Source of the DNA: Comamonadaceae bacterium | Lineage (GTDB): Bacteria; Pseudomonadota; Gammaproteobacteria; Burkholderiales; Burkholderiaceae_C | Direction of reading: 5' to 3' | Assembly: GCA_013297875.1 (NCBI GenBank) | Contig: JAAFIW010000012.1 | Location: forward strand, 1-64,000 | DNA length: 64,000 bases | Part shown: positions 49,479-61,300 of the stretch, piece after piece | Position numbering within the stretch: the first letter of the stretch is position 1 | Layout of the letters: every line of letters starts with the position of its first letter | Translations under genes and position numbers: made by a program | Notes under the pieces: generated by a model | The model's input: only the letters and a program-made list of their open reading frames with translations | Databases searched by the model: none | What the model was told of the DNA's origin: nothing

Positions 49479-52400
49479 TTACTGCGCCAGCACATCGGCA
49501 AGCGCTGCTTCCAGTTCCGCTTCGGTCAGCGCTTCAATGTCGCTGAGCAGCTGGGCGGTGGCCTGGTGCTGCGCTGTTTCCAGCGCCGCGACCATTTCGG
49601 CCAGGGTGCTGGCATTGAAAAACTCATTGAGTGACAGCGACACCTGGCAGCGCTGCTCCAGCAGCGAAATCACGCGGGTGGTGAGCAGCGAATCGCCACC
49701 CAGCGCATACCAGTTGTCATCGGGCTTGGGCTGCTCGACGCCCAGCAGCTCTTGCCAGACCGCTTGCACGATGGTGAATGCATCGGCATCTGGTGTGTCG
49801 GGCTCGCGGGGCGCGGCTTGCAGCGTCGGTTGTGGCGCTTGATTCGCATGGCCCACGACCTGCGGCAGGCCCGCAGCCAGCACGCGTTGCAGGGCTTGCG
49901 GCTGGATGTCGGTAACGCCCGACCAGGCGATGGTGCCCGGCGCGTGGTGGGCTTGCGCAGCGTGCTGGGTGGCCAGCGCGGTGTCGGTGGCGGGGGCAAT
50001 CAGTAGTTGGTAGCTGCCAGCAGGCAAGACGTGGGGCACCGCTGTTTCGCCCAAGTCAACCACGCCAACACATGTCGGAAGCATCTGCGCCAGGGCGTCT
50101 GTTGGATGCAGCGTGACCTGCGTGCCGTGCGCCCGGCACTGGGTCACTACGGCCTGCCCGTCATCGGTTTGTCGGCGTGCCTGCGATGCAAGCAGGGCCA
50201 GCATGTCATCGGCTGGGCCATGGCTGGCCAGCAGCCAGGCCGTGTCGGCTTGCGCGGCATCGGGGCCGCTGCGCAGGGTGATGGTGTGCAAGCCAACCGC
50301 TTGCAGCGCGTGCTGCCACTGCGCAACTGAGGCCAGCGGGCCAGTGGCCCCTGGCCGGTATGGGTCGTCTACGTCCCACCAGCCGGGCTCAAGCCCCCAG
50401 ATGGCGTGCGTCCAGGGCTGCGTGAGCGTGCTCTCCAGCAGGCACAGCGCGCCGCCTGGGCGCAGCAGGGTTTTGATGTGGGCCAGGCTGTGGCCCAGCT
50501 GCGGCGTGACGTGCACCACGTCCAGGCCCAGCACCAGGTCAAACGACGCTGCATCAAAGCCCTGCGTCAGCGGGTCGCTGCGCAAATCGAGCCGGCGCAC
50601 GTCGAAGTCTGTCAAGCCCAGTTGCTGGGCCTGGGTGCGAGCGCCGTGCAAAAAGCTGGTGCCCAGGTCGGTAAAGCAATAGGAGAAGGGCAAGCCTTGC
50701 AAGGCAGCCATCAGCGGCTGGGTCAGCGCGCCGGTACCTCCGCCCACTTCCAGAATGCGCAGCGGTGGGCGCGACGCGTGCGCCAAAGCCTTGGCCCAGT
50801 CGCTCACCCACTGGCAGGTCATGCGCACACAGTGCGCGCGCGAGGAGTGGCGACTCAGCACCGGTGCGGCCTGTTGAAACAACTGGCTGCCGATGTCTGA
50901 CGCCACCACGGCGGTGCCCGGCAGCTGGCCCGCCAGCACGGCGGCATGGTGGCTGGCGCAATGCCCCAGCAAGGCCACCAACGGCGCATGGTCGGGTGCC
51001 AGCGTCAGCACCTGCAGTTGGCAGGCTGCGAGACGTGGCGGGTCGCGCAGCACCTGCAAATGGCCTGCGTCCAGGCGACACGTGGTGCCATCGTTCAGCC
51101 CGGCCAGCAAGGCTTGCAGCATGCATTCAAAGGCCGGAATAACGCGCAGTGCACGGGTGATGTCGTTGACTGCCAGGCGCTGGCCCGCTTGCAGCAGCAG
51201 GCCTGCGCTGGCCAGCAGCTCACAGGTGTGGGCACGGGCCAGCTCGGCCAGGGCCTGCTGCAACTGCGGCGAGCGCTGGGCCTGGCTCCACGGGCCTGCT
51301 TGCGCGTCGAGCTGCTCCCAATACCGCCTGGCATCGGCCGACGGTTGCTGCCCGCCCACCCAGGCGATCTGCTGCGCGCCCAGTTGTGCCAAGGCGCGTA
51401 CGACCTGCAACGCCAGTGCCGAATCACCACGCACCACATGCACGCCGGGGCTGCTGGCTTGAAACGCGGCCCATGATGGTGAAGGCAAGCCCGCCGCAGG
51501 CTTGTCAACCCAATGCCGCTGGCGCTGGAAGGGGTAGGTGGGCAGGTGAACGTGGCGGGCCTGCGCCGCGCCGGGCAGGGTGTTCCAGTCCACCGCCTCG
51601 CCCTGGCACCAGCGCAGGCCGATGGCGGTCAGCACCTCGTGGTGTATGCCGGTGGCGCTGCTGCCTGGGTTCTGGCGCAGCGCGTCAATCGCTTGCGCAG
51701 GGGTCTGGGCGACGACAAAACGTCGGCAGGGCCAGTGGCGGCGGCCGGTTTGCAGGGTGCGGGCAATGTTCAGCAGGCTGACAGACGCTATGTTTTTAGT
51801 AGCTGCTTGAGCAATAAATCCCTGGGCTGATGGCTGATTTGACTCTAAATCGGGTATTTGAAGCGCTGTGGCGAGGTGGTCGGCCAGTTCGAGCGCCATT
51901 TGACTCAGCGCGGCTTCGTTGTGCGCCGACAGCACCAGCAGCGCGGGGCTTGGCGATGCGGCCGAGCGTTGGGTCACCGGCGGGCTGGCCAACACCGCAT
52001 GCGCGTTCGTGCCGCCCATGCCAAACGAGCTGACGCCAGCCACCATCGGCGCATCCAGCTGCTCAAACCGCTGCGCCACATACACCGGGCTGGCCGCGAA
52101 GTTGATTTCCGGGTTGGGCGCTTGAAAGTGCAGCGTGGGGTAGATCTCGCGGTGTTTCACGCTGAGCACCGCCTTGATAAAGCCGGCAATGCCCGCACCG
52201 GTATCCAGGTGGCCGATGTTGGACTTGACCGAGCCGATGGCGCAAAAACCGGTTTGCTGGGTGTGCTGGCGAAAGGCGCGGGAAATGGCGGCCACCTCAA
52301 TCGGGTCGCCCAGTGCGGTGCCGGTGCCATGCGCCTCCAGGTAGCGCACCTGGCTGGCGTGCACGCCAGCCAGCGCCAGCGCCTGGCCAATCACCTGGGC

Positions 52401-53288
52401 CTGGCCCATTTCGCTGGGCGCGGTCATGCTGATTTTGTCCACGCCGTCGTTGTTGACCGCAGTGGCTTTGATGACGGCGTGAATCGGGTCGCCGTCGGCC
52501 AGCGCATCGGCCAGGCGCTTGAGCACCACCACGCCCGCGCCGTTACCCCGTGTGGTGCCGCTGGCCTGTGCGTCAAAGGCGCGGCAATGGCCGTCGCGCG
52601 ACTCAATCGAGCCGCTGTGAAACAAGTAGCCACCAGCCTCCAGCTGCGTCAGGCTGCTGGCCCCTGCCAGCGCCAGGGTGCATTCACCGGCCAACAGGCT
52701 TTGCACTGCGCAGTGCACGGCCACCAGACCGGTGGAGCAGCCGGTTTGCACATTCATGCTGGGGCCGCGCAGGTCCAGCAGGTGCGAGACGCGCAGGGTT
52801 AAAAAATCAGCCTTGTTGCCCAACGTCACCCCCAAGCCGCCGACCGAGGCCAGTAGGGCCTGCGCATGCTGCAAATGCCCCAGCAAATACAGGCTGGTGC
52901 CCACCCCAGCGTAAATGCCCACCGCCTGCCCGGCCACGCGGGCAATCTGGCCCGCGTCTTCCAGCGCCTGCCAGGCGCATTCCAGAAACAGCCGTTGCTG
53001 GGGGTCGGTGATTTGCGCTTCGCGTGGCGAAATGCCGAAGAACGCGGCGTCAAAGTCAGCCGCGCCTTGCAGCGGGCCACCGGCCAGCACGTAGTCGGGG
53101 TGGTTCAGCAGCTCGGCTGGCACACCGGCGTCCAGCAGACTTTGGCGGCTGGGGCGCGGAATCGATTCGCGGCCCGCGGCCAGGTTGGCGCGGAACTGCT
53201 GGTAGTTCGGCGCGTCGGCAAAGCGGCAGGCCATGCCGATGACGGCGATGTCACTAGGACTGTGGGTGCTTGTGGGTTCGGTGCTCAT
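49479..53288 (-). CDS. PKS module KS-cMT-ACP (AT-less)
   Basis: 1269 residues from ATG 53288 ([20 protein letters not shown]), overlapping the upstream stop by ATGA. KS: active Cys in VQTGCSTGLVAVH (near 52740), His in [12 protein letters not shown] and SNIGHLDTGAG. No acyltransferase: the post-KS linker passes via repeat-derived residues straight to the usual post-AT linker (HLPTYPFQRQRHW). C-methyltransferase: LRILEVGGGTGALTQPLM (near 50745), YCFTDLGTSFLHGA. Carrier: NWYALGGDSLLTT (near 49700). No ketoreductase. The module would add a malonyl unit loaded in trans, methylate it at C2 and leave a beta-ketone. Confidence 0.92.
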   Translation of the reverse strand: MSTEPTSTHSPSDIAVIGMACRFADAPNYQQFRANLAAGRESIPRPSRQSLLDAGVPAELLNHPDYVLAGGPLQGAADFDAAFFGISPREAQITDPQQRLFLECAWQALEDAGQIARVAGQAVGIYAGVGTSLYLLGHLQHAQALLASVGGLGVTLGNKADFLTLRVSHLLDLRGPSMNVQTGCSTGLVAVHCAVQSLLAGECTLALAGASSLTQLEAGGYLFHSGSIESRDGHCRAFDAQASGTTRGNGAGVVVLKRLADALADGDPIHAVIKATAVNNDGVDKISMTAPSEMGQAQVIGQALALAGVHASQVRYLEAHGTGTALGDPIEVAAISRAFRQHTQQTGFCAIGSVKSNIGHLDTGAGIAGFIKAVLSVKHREIYPTLHFQAPNPEINFAASPVYVAQRFEQLDAPMVAGVSSFGMGGTNAHAVLASPPVTQRSAASPSPALLVLSAHNEAALSQMALELADHLATALQIPDLESNQPSAQGFIAQAATKNIASVSLLNIARTLQTGRRHWPCRRFVVAQTPAQAIDALRQNPGSSATGIHHEVLTAIGLRWCQGEAVDWNTLPGAAQARHVHLPTYPFQRQRHWVDKPAAGLPSPSWAAFQASSPGVHVVRGDSALALQVVRALAQLGAQQIAWVGGQQPSADARRYWEQLDAQAGPWSQAQRSPQLQQALAELARAHTCELLASAGLLLQAGQRLAVNDITRALRVIPAFECMLQALLAGLNDGTTCRLDAGHLQVLRDPPRLAACQLQVLTLAPDHAPLVALLGHCASHHAAVLAGQLPGTAVVASDIGSQLFQQAAPVLSRHSSRAHCVRMTCQWVSDWAKALAHASRPPLRILEVGGGTGALTQPLMAALQGLPFSYCFTDLGTSFLHGARTQAQQLGLTDFDVRRLDLRSDPLTQGFDAASFDLVLGLDVVHVTPQLGHSLAHIKTLLRPGGALCLLESTLTQPWTHAIWGLEPGWWDVDDPYRPGATGPLASVAQWQHALQAVGLHTITLRSGPDAAQADTAWLLASHGPADDMLALLASQARRQTDDGQAVVTQCRAHGTQVTLHPTDALAQMLPTCVGVVDLGETAVPHVLPAGSYQLLIAPATDTALATQHAAQAHHAPGTIAWSGVTDIQPQALQRVLAAGLPQVVGHANQAPQPTLQAAPREPDTPDADAFTIVQAVWQELLGVEQPKPDDNWYALGGDSLLTTRVISLLEQRCQVSLSLNEFFNASTLAEMVAALETAQHQATAQLLSDIEALTEAELEAALADVLAQ
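51787..51847 (+). repeat. Interspersed repeat, copy 11 (in frame inside PKS)
   Basis: Near-consensus copy: GCTATGTTTTTAGTAGCTGC then TTGAGCAATAAATCCCTGGG and CTGATGGCTGATTTGAC. Read on the minus strand it encodes NQPSAQGFIAQAATKNI, almost the peptide that copy 6 gives in Tex. Confidence 0.85.
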
Positions 53289-56200
53289 GGCGCGGGTTCG
53301 GTTGCAGCCGCCCGGCGGCGCTGCTGCTGGGCCAGTGCGGTTTGCCGTGCGGTGGCGGCATCGGCAGTGACCTGGGTGGGCTGTGCCTCGCCATGCGCCA
53401 GAAACTGCGCCAGACGGCGGATGGTGGGCAGGCGAAACAGCGTGGGCATGGGCAAATCGGTCTGCGTCAGTGCGCAAATGCGCCCGCGCAGCTCCATCAA
53501 CAAAATCGAATGACCGCCCAGCTCGAAGAAGTTGTCGTCCAGGTCAATGTCGGGCACAGACAAGAGCTGCATCCACAGCGCATGCAGTTGCTGCTCCCAA
53601 TCGGCCTGGGTAGAGCCCACGGCCATGGGGGTGGGCTGCGCGGCTGTGCTGACGGGCACATGGCTGATCTGAACCGGCGTTTCCCCCTGCAACACCGCCA
53701 CGGTGGCCTCTGGCTGCGCCAGCAGTTGGTGCAGCAGCGCCACAAAGTGATGGGCCATGCGTTCGATACGGGCGGGCTCAAACAGGTCGGTGCTGTACTC
53801 AAACACCGCCGACAACGCCGTGCCATCGGGCACCAGCGACAGGGTCAAATCAAACTTGGCGGTGCGGTTGTCAATCGGCAGTGCTTCAATGGCCAGGCCG
53901 GGCAAATCCAGCGACACCGACGGCGTGTTTTGCAGCACAAACAGGGCTTGAAACAACGGGTTGCGGTCGCTGCGGCCGGCCGCGCCTAAGCCGCTGACCA
54001 GTTTTTCAAACGGCAGCTCCTGGTGGGCATAGGCATGGTTGGCCTGCTCTCGCACGCGGCGCACCAGCTCGGTAAAGCTGGGCTGGCCGCTCAGGTCGGC
54101 GCGAAACACCAGGGTGTTGGCAAAAAAGCCGATCAGCGGCTCCAGCTGCGCGCGCGGGCGATTGGCAATGGGTGTGCCCACGCCAAAGTCGGTTTGCCCG
54201 CTGGCCTGGTGCAGCAGCACCCAGAAGCCCGCCAAAAACACCATGAAGTCGCTGGCGTTTTCGGCTTTGGCAAAGCTTGCTGCCCGTTCGCACAGCGCCA
54301 GTGGCAGCGCCAGCGTGAACAGGTCGCCGCTGCCGGTGGGTTGCGCGGGGGCTGGCCGGTCGGTGGGCAGTTGCAGATCGGGCAGGCCGTGCAGGCGCTC
54401 GCGCCACCAGTTCAGCTCGGCTTGCAGGTGGCTGGCAGACAGGGCTTCGCGTTGCCACACCGCGTAGTCGGCGTATTGCACGGGCAGTGGTGGCAGCGGG
54501 TTGGCCTGGCCCTGGCTGTAGGCGGCATACAGCGCGCCCAACTCGTGGGTCAGCACGCCCAGCGACCAGCCGTCTGACGCGATGTGGTGCTGGGTCAGCA
54601 GCAGCACATGCTCGCGCTCGCTCAGGCGCAGCAGGTGGGCGCGCAGTGGCAGTTGGGTGGTCAGGTCAAACGCGGTGAGGGTTTCTTGTGCGCGCAGTTG
54701 CAGCGCCTGCGCCGGTGTCACATGGCTGAGCTTCAACGCGAAGGCCGACGCGTCTTGCACCAGCTGGCAGGTGCGACCATTGACCTGGCCGAACAGCGTG
54801 CGCAGGCTTTCGTGGCGCTGCACCACGGTGTGCAAGGCGCGGGCCAGCGCATCGGCATGCAAGGGGCCCAGCAATCGCAGCGATACCGGAATGTTGTAGA
54901 CCCGTGGGTTGACGCCCATTTGCTGGGTGAACCACAGGCGCTCTTGCGCAAACGACAGCGGCGGCGGGCCGGGTGGGCGGGGCGCAATGGCACCTGGCGC
55001 GGGTTTGCTGGTCTTGGCCTGAGCCGCCCGCACCAGCGTCGCCAGGCCGGCCACGGTGGGCGTGTCCAGAAAATCGTCCAGCCCCACATGCAGCGCAAAT
55101 GCGTCGTTCACCCGCACCACCACCTGGGTGGCCAGCAGCGAGTGGCCGCCCAGCTCGTAAAAGTCGTCGTCAATGCCAATGTCTTGCACACCCAGCAGCT
55201 TGCGCCAGATCTCGGCAATGCCGCGCTCCACCGCGTCACGCGGGGCTTGCACGGCGGTTGCGGTGTCGGGGCGTGCCACTGGCGACAGCGCGTCGCCAAT
55301 CAGGCTTTTGGCGCGCAGCGCGTCCTGGGCGATCAGCACGCGCAAATCGTGCTGGCAAATGGCGATGCGGGGTGCTCCGTGGTGCAGCGCCCGCAGCATG
55401 GCGGCTGCGCCTTCGGCATCCGACAGGCCGTCGGCATCGGGCATCGCGTTGTCAATGCGCTGGCGTTGCGCCCAGCGCTGCAAGGCGGCCACCGACATGC
55501 CCGATTCGCGCCAGTCTGACCAGTTGATGGTGACGGTGTGGCCCGGTGCGCCACGGGCGCGTCGGTAGCGGGCGTAGTGGTCTTGAAACTCGTTGGCTGC
55601 GGCATAGCCCACCTGGCCAAACTTCACGTGGTACAGCGCGGTGCCCAGCGACGAGCACATCAGAAAAAAGTCCAGCGGCTCGTTGGCGCACACCGCATCG
55701 AGCGCCACCGTGCCCTGCACCTTGGCGCGGATGGTGTGCAGGGTCTGCTCGGCGCTGCGGTGGTGAATCAGGCCTTCGTAGTCAGCAATACCGGCGGCGT
55801 GAAGCACACCGCGAACCACGCCGTGCTCCGCGCCAAAGTGGCTGCGGGCCTGGGCCAGCACCGCTTGCAGCTGGGCGGGCTCGGCCACGTCGGCCTGGCA
55901 CACCAGCACCTGCGCACCGGCCGCTTCCATACGGCGGATCGCCGCAATCGCGCGGCGGGTGGTGTGGCTGGCGCTGTCGGTGTCGGTGCCGGGCACAGTG
56001 TCAGCCAGCGCGGCATCCCAGCCGCTGCGCGCGGGCAAGGGCGAGCGGCCCACCAGCACCAGACGGGCCTGCACCTGCTCGGCCAAAGCCTGGGCAAACG
56101 CCAGGCCCATGCCGCCCAGGCCACCGGTAACCAGGTAGCAAGCGCCGAGGCGCAGCAGGCTGGCGGCATGAGGCGGTGGCACGGAGGTGGGCAGGTAGTC

Positions 56201-58348
56201 TTCTACCCAGCGGCGGCCACCGCGGCAAACCACCACGTCGGGGCTTGGGCTGTGTAGCTCGCACCACAAAGCGTGTAGCGCGGCGGGCGTGTCCGCTGCG
56301 CCCACATCGGCCACGCGGCAGGCAATGCGGTCGTATTCCTGGCTCACGATTTTTGCGGCCCCCAGCAGGGTGGCGTGCGCCGGTTGCAGGCGGGCGTCGT
56401 CTAGCACCTCCAGCACATGGCTGAGCGCCACCAACAGGCCAAAGCGCTCGGGCCGGGCGCCCAGGGCCTGCACCAGGGCCAGCAAAGCGTTCATTCCAAG
56501 GTCAAAACCGCTATCGGCCCAGAGATTTATTACTGGGGCAGCTACTAATTCAGTAGCAACTTTGACTCCTTCCCCCAGCGGGGTAAGGGGCAAACCGCAG
56601 TCCCCGACCTTGAGCGTGAACCCATGCACCACCTGCGTGGGCAGCAGGTTTTGCTCAGCCAGTTCGTCCAGCAGCCGCGCGTAGTCGGCGCGCTCGGCTG
56701 GGCGCAGGGTGTAGCGGCCATCGGCCAGCTGGGCGTAGTGCTCACCGGGGACTACCTGCACCACCGGGCGGTTCAGCCGGGTGGCCAGGGCGCAGCACAG
56801 ACCGTGCGCATCGACTAGCAGTAGCAGTGGGCCGGTGCCTTCTGTCTGCGAATCGGCGGCAATTTCGCGCCAGATCGGGGTGTAAAACCAGTCGGCCATG
56901 TCGGGCGTGCGCGGTGGCATGGCCAACGGGTCGGGTGTGGCCGTGGCGTTTGCTCGCAGCGGGGCGGGCTCAATCCAGTGGCGCTGGCGGTTGGTGGTGG
57001 GGACCGTGACAGGTGTGCGCGCCGCGGCCGCCGGCTGTGGCGCTTGCTGCAACACCACATGCGCATTCGTGCCGCCCATGCCAAACGAGCTGACCCCCGC
57101 CCGGCGCAGCGGCGCAGCCCACGCGCGGGTTTCGCTGGGCACTTCAAAGCGCGTGCCCGCCAGGTTCAGGCGCGGGTTGGCCTGTGCGTAGTGCAGCGTG
57201 GGCACCAGCAGCCCCTCGCGCACCACCAGCGCCGCCTTGATCAGCCCCACCACACCGGCCGCGGTGTTCAGGTGCCCGAGGTTGGATTTGACTGAGCCCA
57301 GCGCACAAGGCGGGCCGTCATTGCCCAGTACCTGGGCCAGCGCGGCCACCTCAATCGGGTCGCCCAGCGCAGTGCCGGTGCCATGGGTTTCCACATAGCC
57401 CATGCTGCTGGCCGGCACATCGGCCACCGCCAGCGCAGCCGCAATCACGGCAGCCTGGCCACTGGTGCTGGGCGCGGTAAAGCCCACTTTGTCATGCCCG
57501 TCGTTGTTGATGGCTGAGCCTTTGATGACGGCATGCACCACATCGCCTGCGGCCAGCGCGTCGTCCAGCCTTTTCAGCACCACCACGCCCACGCCACTGC
57601 CCGGCACGGTGCCATTGGCCTGGCTGTCAAACGGGCGGCAATGGCCGTCGGGCGACAAAATCATGCCCTCTTGCGCCCAGTAGCCGCGCACCTGCGGCAG
57701 GTCTATGGACACACCACCGGCTAGCGCTACCGCACATTCGCCGTTGATCAGTGCCTGCACTGCCATGTGCACGGCCACCAGCGAGGTGGAGCAGGCGGTT
57801 TGCACGCAGACGCTGGGGCCTTTGAGGTTCAGCGCGTAGCTGGCGCGGGTGGGCAATGCGTCGCCGCTGTTGCCCAGCATCACGTCAAAGCCCGTGCTGG
57901 TCTGCATCACATCGGGGTTGCCCAGCAGGTTGTTCAGCAAATACAGGCTGGTGGCCGCACCGGCAAACACGCCCACATCGCCATCGGCTGGCGTGCCACC
58001 GGCATGGGCCAGCGCCGCCTGGGCACATTCGAGAAACAGCCGGTGCTGCGGGTCCAGCAGCGCGGCTTCGCGGGGGTTCAGGCCAAACTGGGCGGCGTCA
58101 AACAGCGCCACGTCAGACAGCACACCCTTGGCCTTCACGTAGCGCGCATCGGCCAGGGTTTCGTTGCTCACACCTTGCTCGCGCAACTGCGCATCGGTGA
58201 AGCGGGTGATGGACTCCACGCCTGCTTGCAGGTTGGCCCAGAAGCTGTCCAGGTCATCAGCGCCTGGCACGCGCAGGGCCATACCCACAATGGCGATGTC
58301 GGTCAGCGCGACGGTGTTATCAGACGGATTCACGGCGGGGTTCTTCAT
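53285..58348 (-). CDS. Hybrid PKS-NRPS protein KS-KR-T-C-T
   Basis: 1687 residues from ATG 58348 ([20 protein letters not shown]); the start overlaps the upstream gene by 29 bp. KS: Cys in [13 protein letters not shown] (near 57800), [23 protein letters not shown]. No AT; only the post-AT RQRHW linker remains. [19 protein letters not shown] (near 56115), catalytic Ser/Tyr in [10 protein letters not shown] and [23 protein letters not shown] (near 55150). [11 protein letters not shown] (near 54575). Final [14 protein letters not shown] (near 53515). An A domain is missing between the C and last T. The first module would make a statine-type beta-hydroxy-gamma-amino acid from the preceding residue; the C-T unit needs a building block loaded in trans. 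Repeat copy 12 is in frame before the KR. Confidence 0.93.
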   Translation of the reverse strand: MKNPAVNPSDNTVALTDIAIVGMALRVPGADDLDSFWANLQAGVESITRFTDAQLREQGVSNETLADARYVKAKGVLSDVALFDAAQFGLNPREAALLDPQHRLFLECAQAALAHAGGTPADGDVGVFAGAATSLYLLNNLLGNPDVMQTSTGFDVMLGNSGDALPTRASYALNLKGPSVCVQTACSTSLVAVHMAVQALINGECAVALAGGVSIDLPQVRGYWAQEGMILSPDGHCRPFDSQANGTVPGSGVGVVVLKRLDDALAAGDVVHAVIKGSAINNDGHDKVGFTAPSTSGQAAVIAAALAVADVPASSMGYVETHGTGTALGDPIEVAALAQVLGNDGPPCALGSVKSNLGHLNTAAGVVGLIKAALVVREGLLVPTLHYAQANPRLNLAGTRFEVPSETRAWAAPLRRAGVSSFGMGGTNAHVVLQQAPQPAAAARTPVTVPTTNRQRHWIEPAPLRANATATPDPLAMPPRTPDMADWFYTPIWREIAADSQTEGTGPLLLLVDAHGLCCALATRLNRPVVQVVPGEHYAQLADGRYTLRPAERADYARLLDELAEQNLLPTQVVHGFTLKVGDCGLPLTPLGEGVKVATELVAAPVINLWADSGFDLGMNALLALVQALGARPERFGLLVALSHVLEVLDDARLQPAHATLLGAAKIVSQEYDRIACRVADVGAADTPAALHALWCELHSPSPDVVVCRGGRRWVEDYLPTSVPPPHAASLLRLGACYLVTGGLGGMGLAFAQALAEQVQARLVLVGRSPLPARSGWDAALADTVPGTDTDSASHTTRRAIAAIRRMEAAGAQVLVCQADVAEPAQLQAVLAQARSHFGAEHGVVRGVLHAAGIADYEGLIHHRSAEQTLHTIRAKVQGTVALDAVCANEPLDFFLMCSSLGTALYHVKFGQVGYAAANEFQDHYARYRRARGAPGHTVTINWSDWRESGMSVAALQRWAQRQRIDNAMPDADGLSDAEGAAAMLRALHHGAPRIAICQHDLRVLIAQDALRAKSLIGDALSPVARPDTATAVQAPRDAVERGIAEIWRKLLGVQDIGIDDDFYELGGHSLLATQVVVRVNDAFALHVGLDDFLDTPTVAGLATLVRAAQAKTSKPAPGAIAPRPPGPPPLSFAQERLWFTQQMGVNPRVYNIPVSLRLLGPLHADALARALHTVVQRHESLRTLFGQVNGRTCQLVQDASAFALKLSHVTPAQALQLRAQETLTAFDLTTQLPLRAHLLRLSEREHVLLLTQHHIASDGWSLGVLTHELGALYAAYSQGQANPLPPLPVQYADYAVWQREALSASHLQAELNWWRERLHGLPDLQLPTDRPAPAQPTGSGDLFTLALPLALCERAASFAKAENASDFMVFLAGFWVLLHQASGQTDFGVGTPIANRPRAQLEPLIGFFANTLVFRADLSGQPSFTELVRRVREQANHAYAHQELPFEKLVSGLGAAGRSDRNPLFQALFVLQNTPSVSLDLPGLAIEALPIDNRTAKFDLTLSLVPDGTALSAVFEYSTDLFEPARIERMAHHFVALLHQLLAQPEATVAVLQGETPVQISHVPVSTAAQPTPMAVGSTQADWEQQLHALWMQLLSVPDIDLDDNFFELGGHSILLMELRGRICALTQTDLPMPTLFRLPTIRRLAQFLAHGEAQPTQVTADAATARQTALAQQQRRRAAATEPAP
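56510..56565 (-). repeat. Interspersed repeat, copy 12 (in frame before KR)
   Basis: The minus strand reads GTTGCTACTGAATTAGTAGC, then TAATAAATCTCTGGGC. Encodes [17 protein letters not shown], the same frame and pattern as the signal peptide made by copy 5 (FATKYIAASAIFIWAGS). Confidence 0.75.
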
Positions 58349-61300
58349 GGTTGGCAGGCGCGTCGGCAAGGCCTGCCCGTCGGCTGCGCAGTGCGGCGCG
58401 GCGGTCTTGTATGGCGGGGTGGTCAGCGGGGCGGTCGGCGGGTGTGGCCAGCGCGACGGGTTTGCTTGCGCCATCCAGGTACAGCGCTTGTGCGGCGATG
58501 GTGGGGTAGCGAAACAGCTCGACGATGGGCACCTCGCGCCCGGTGGCAGTTTGCAGCCGCTGCTGCAACATCACCAGCCGGATGGAGTGGCCGCCGACCT
58601 CGAAAAAATTGTCGTGTTCACCCAGCGCTGCCGTGCCCAGCACCTCGCGCCAGGCCTGGCTCACCAACGCGAGGGTGCCGGACGGGGCGGTGGCGGTCGC
58701 CGTCGTGGTGACGTCTTTTGCGTTGGGTAGCGCACGCGCATCAATCTTGCCGTTCACCGTGGTGGGCAGCGCGGGCAGTTGCAGCAGGGCGCTGGGCAGC
58801 ATGTACACCGGCAGGCGCTGCGCCAAGTGGGCGCGCAGTTCGCGCACCGGCACCGCCGCATCTGCCACAAACCAGGCCACCAGCCGTGCGTGCGGTGTGC
58901 CTGCGTCTTGCACCGCGACATGGGCCGCTTGCATGCCAGCAAAGCCCAGCACAGCGGCTTGCACCTCGGCTGGCTCAATGCGAAAACCGCGCAGCTTGAC
59001 CTGCTGGTCGGTGCGGCCCAGGTACTCGATCTGGCCTTGCGGGTTGTAGCGACCCAGGTCGCCGGTGCGGTACAGGCGCTGGCCAGGCACACCAAACGGG
59101 TCGGGCACGAAACGCGTGGCAGTCAGGGCGGCGTCGTTCAGGTAGCCGCGCGCGTCGCCGCTGCCGCCCAGGTAAATCTCGCCCGGCACGCCAATGGGCA
59201 CCGGTTGCAGGCGGCTGTCCAGCACACAGGCTGTTGTCGCGGCCAGCGGCGTGCCAATGGGTACATGTGTCGCGTGTTCAGCCACCTGGGTCACCGTTTG
59301 GGCCAATGCAAACGTTGTGGTTTCGGTCGGGCCGTAGACGTTTTTGAAATTGCGCGGCGCAGCGCTGGCCAGTACCCGGCGAACGGCATCAGGCGGCACG
59401 GCCTGGCCACCCACCAGCAGGTCGGTCAGGCCGCCAAACATGTCGGGCCTGGCCTGGGCCAGTTGGGCAAACCAGGCGGTGCTTAAAAACGCGGTGGTCA
59501 CGCCGTGGTGTTTGAGCGTGTGGGCGAAGTCGTCTGCCGAAATCAGGGTTTCAGCAGACACCACCACGAGTTGGCCACCGTTGAGTAAAGCGCCCCAGAT
59601 TTCAAAGGTGCTGGCATCAAACGAGGGGCTGGACAGGTGGGCCAGCACGGTCTGTGCGTTCAGTTGCGCGTAGTTGTTGCCCCGCACCAGATCGACCACG
59701 CTGCGCTGCTCAATGCCAATGGCCTTGGGTTTGCCGGTGGAGCCAGAGGTGAACATCACATAGGCCAGGTTGCTGGGGTGAACGGTGGGTGGGCTAAAGG
59801 GCAAGGTGCCTTGGCAGGCATCCAACGGCAACGCGACCAGTTGCCCGGCCTCAATCAGATCGTGTGCCCACGGCGGCGCTTCATCGCCACACAGCAGCAC
59901 GCTGATGCGGGCCTCCCGTGCCATTTGCTGCAGCCGTGCAGCCGGGTATTGCGGATCCAGCGGCACATAGGTGCCACCGGCCAGCACCACGGCCAGCGTG
60001 GCCACCACGTTGGCCGCCGAGCGTGGCAGGCACAGGCCAACCCGGGTTTCCACACCCACGCCCTGGTGCGCCAGCGCGCTGGCCACTTGCTCGGCGCGCT
60101 GGTGCAGCTGGGCATAGCTGTAGCGCAGCTCCCCATCAACCAGGGCAGTGGCCTGCGGGCGCTGCGCCACCTGCTGCACAAACAGCGAAGCCAGCGTGGC
60201 CCCGTCTTGCGCCAGGGCAGGGCCTGCGCGCCAGGCCAGCACCGCTTGCTGCTGTTCGGTGCTCAGCAAGGCCAGGTTGCACAGGGGTGCGCTGGGTTGC
60301 GCGATGGCGGCATGCAGCAGCGTGTGCCAGCACTGGATGAAGCGCTGCGCGGTGGCTGGCTCAAACAGTTGCGCGTCGTATTCCAGCCAGGTCGACAGTG
60401 CCCCGGCTGAGGGGTCGGTCACGCCAAAGGTCAGGTCAAACTTGGCGGTGTGGGCGGGCAGTGAATGCGGCTGAACCACCAGGCCGGGCAGCTGCAAGGC
60501 CGGGGCTGATTGTTCAAACGACAGCGCCACCTGAAACACCGGCTGGGTATCCGGGCCGCGTGCGGCCCCGTTGGCGGCCACGATGTCTTCAAACGGTACC
60601 TGTTGGTGGCTGTGGGCTTGCAGCATGGCGCTGCGCACCTGGCCCAGCAGGTCTTCAAACGAGTCCTGCATGCGCGGCGACAGCCGCACCGGCAAGGTGT
60701 TCACGAAATGCCCAATCAAGGGCTGAAGCGCCGCTTGGCTGCGGCCCAAAAACGGCACGCCAATCGCAAAGTCGGTTTGCCGCGTCAGGTGGGCCAGCAC
60801 CGCTTTCACGCTGGCCAACACCACCATGAACAGCGTCACACCCTGGTGCCGGGCCAGCGCGCGCACTGCATCGCTGGCTTGCGGCGCCAATTCCAGGCGC
60901 TCCAGACCACCCCGGCCCAGCCGCACGGCGGGGCGCGGGTGGTCGGTGGGCAGGTTCAGCGGCGGCACACCGGCCAGGGTGGTTTGCCAGTAGGCCAGGC
61001 TGGCCTGAAACGCCGGGCTGCTGCGCTGGCTTTGCTGCCACAGTGCGTAGTCGGTGTATTGAATGGCCAGCGCGGGCAAAGGCGCTTGTGTTGGCCCATA
61101 GACCGCCATCAGCTCGTGCACCAGGATGGCCAGCGACCAACCGTCGGCCACGATGTGGTGCAGCACCAGCAGCAGCACATGGCTGTCGTCTGCCAGCGTG
61201 TACAGGTGTGCGCGCAGGGGCGCGTCATGCGCCAGGCTGAAGGGGCGCTGTGCCGCTTGTGCCAGGTGGCCCGCCAGGTCATTGGCTTGCCGCGCAGCAG

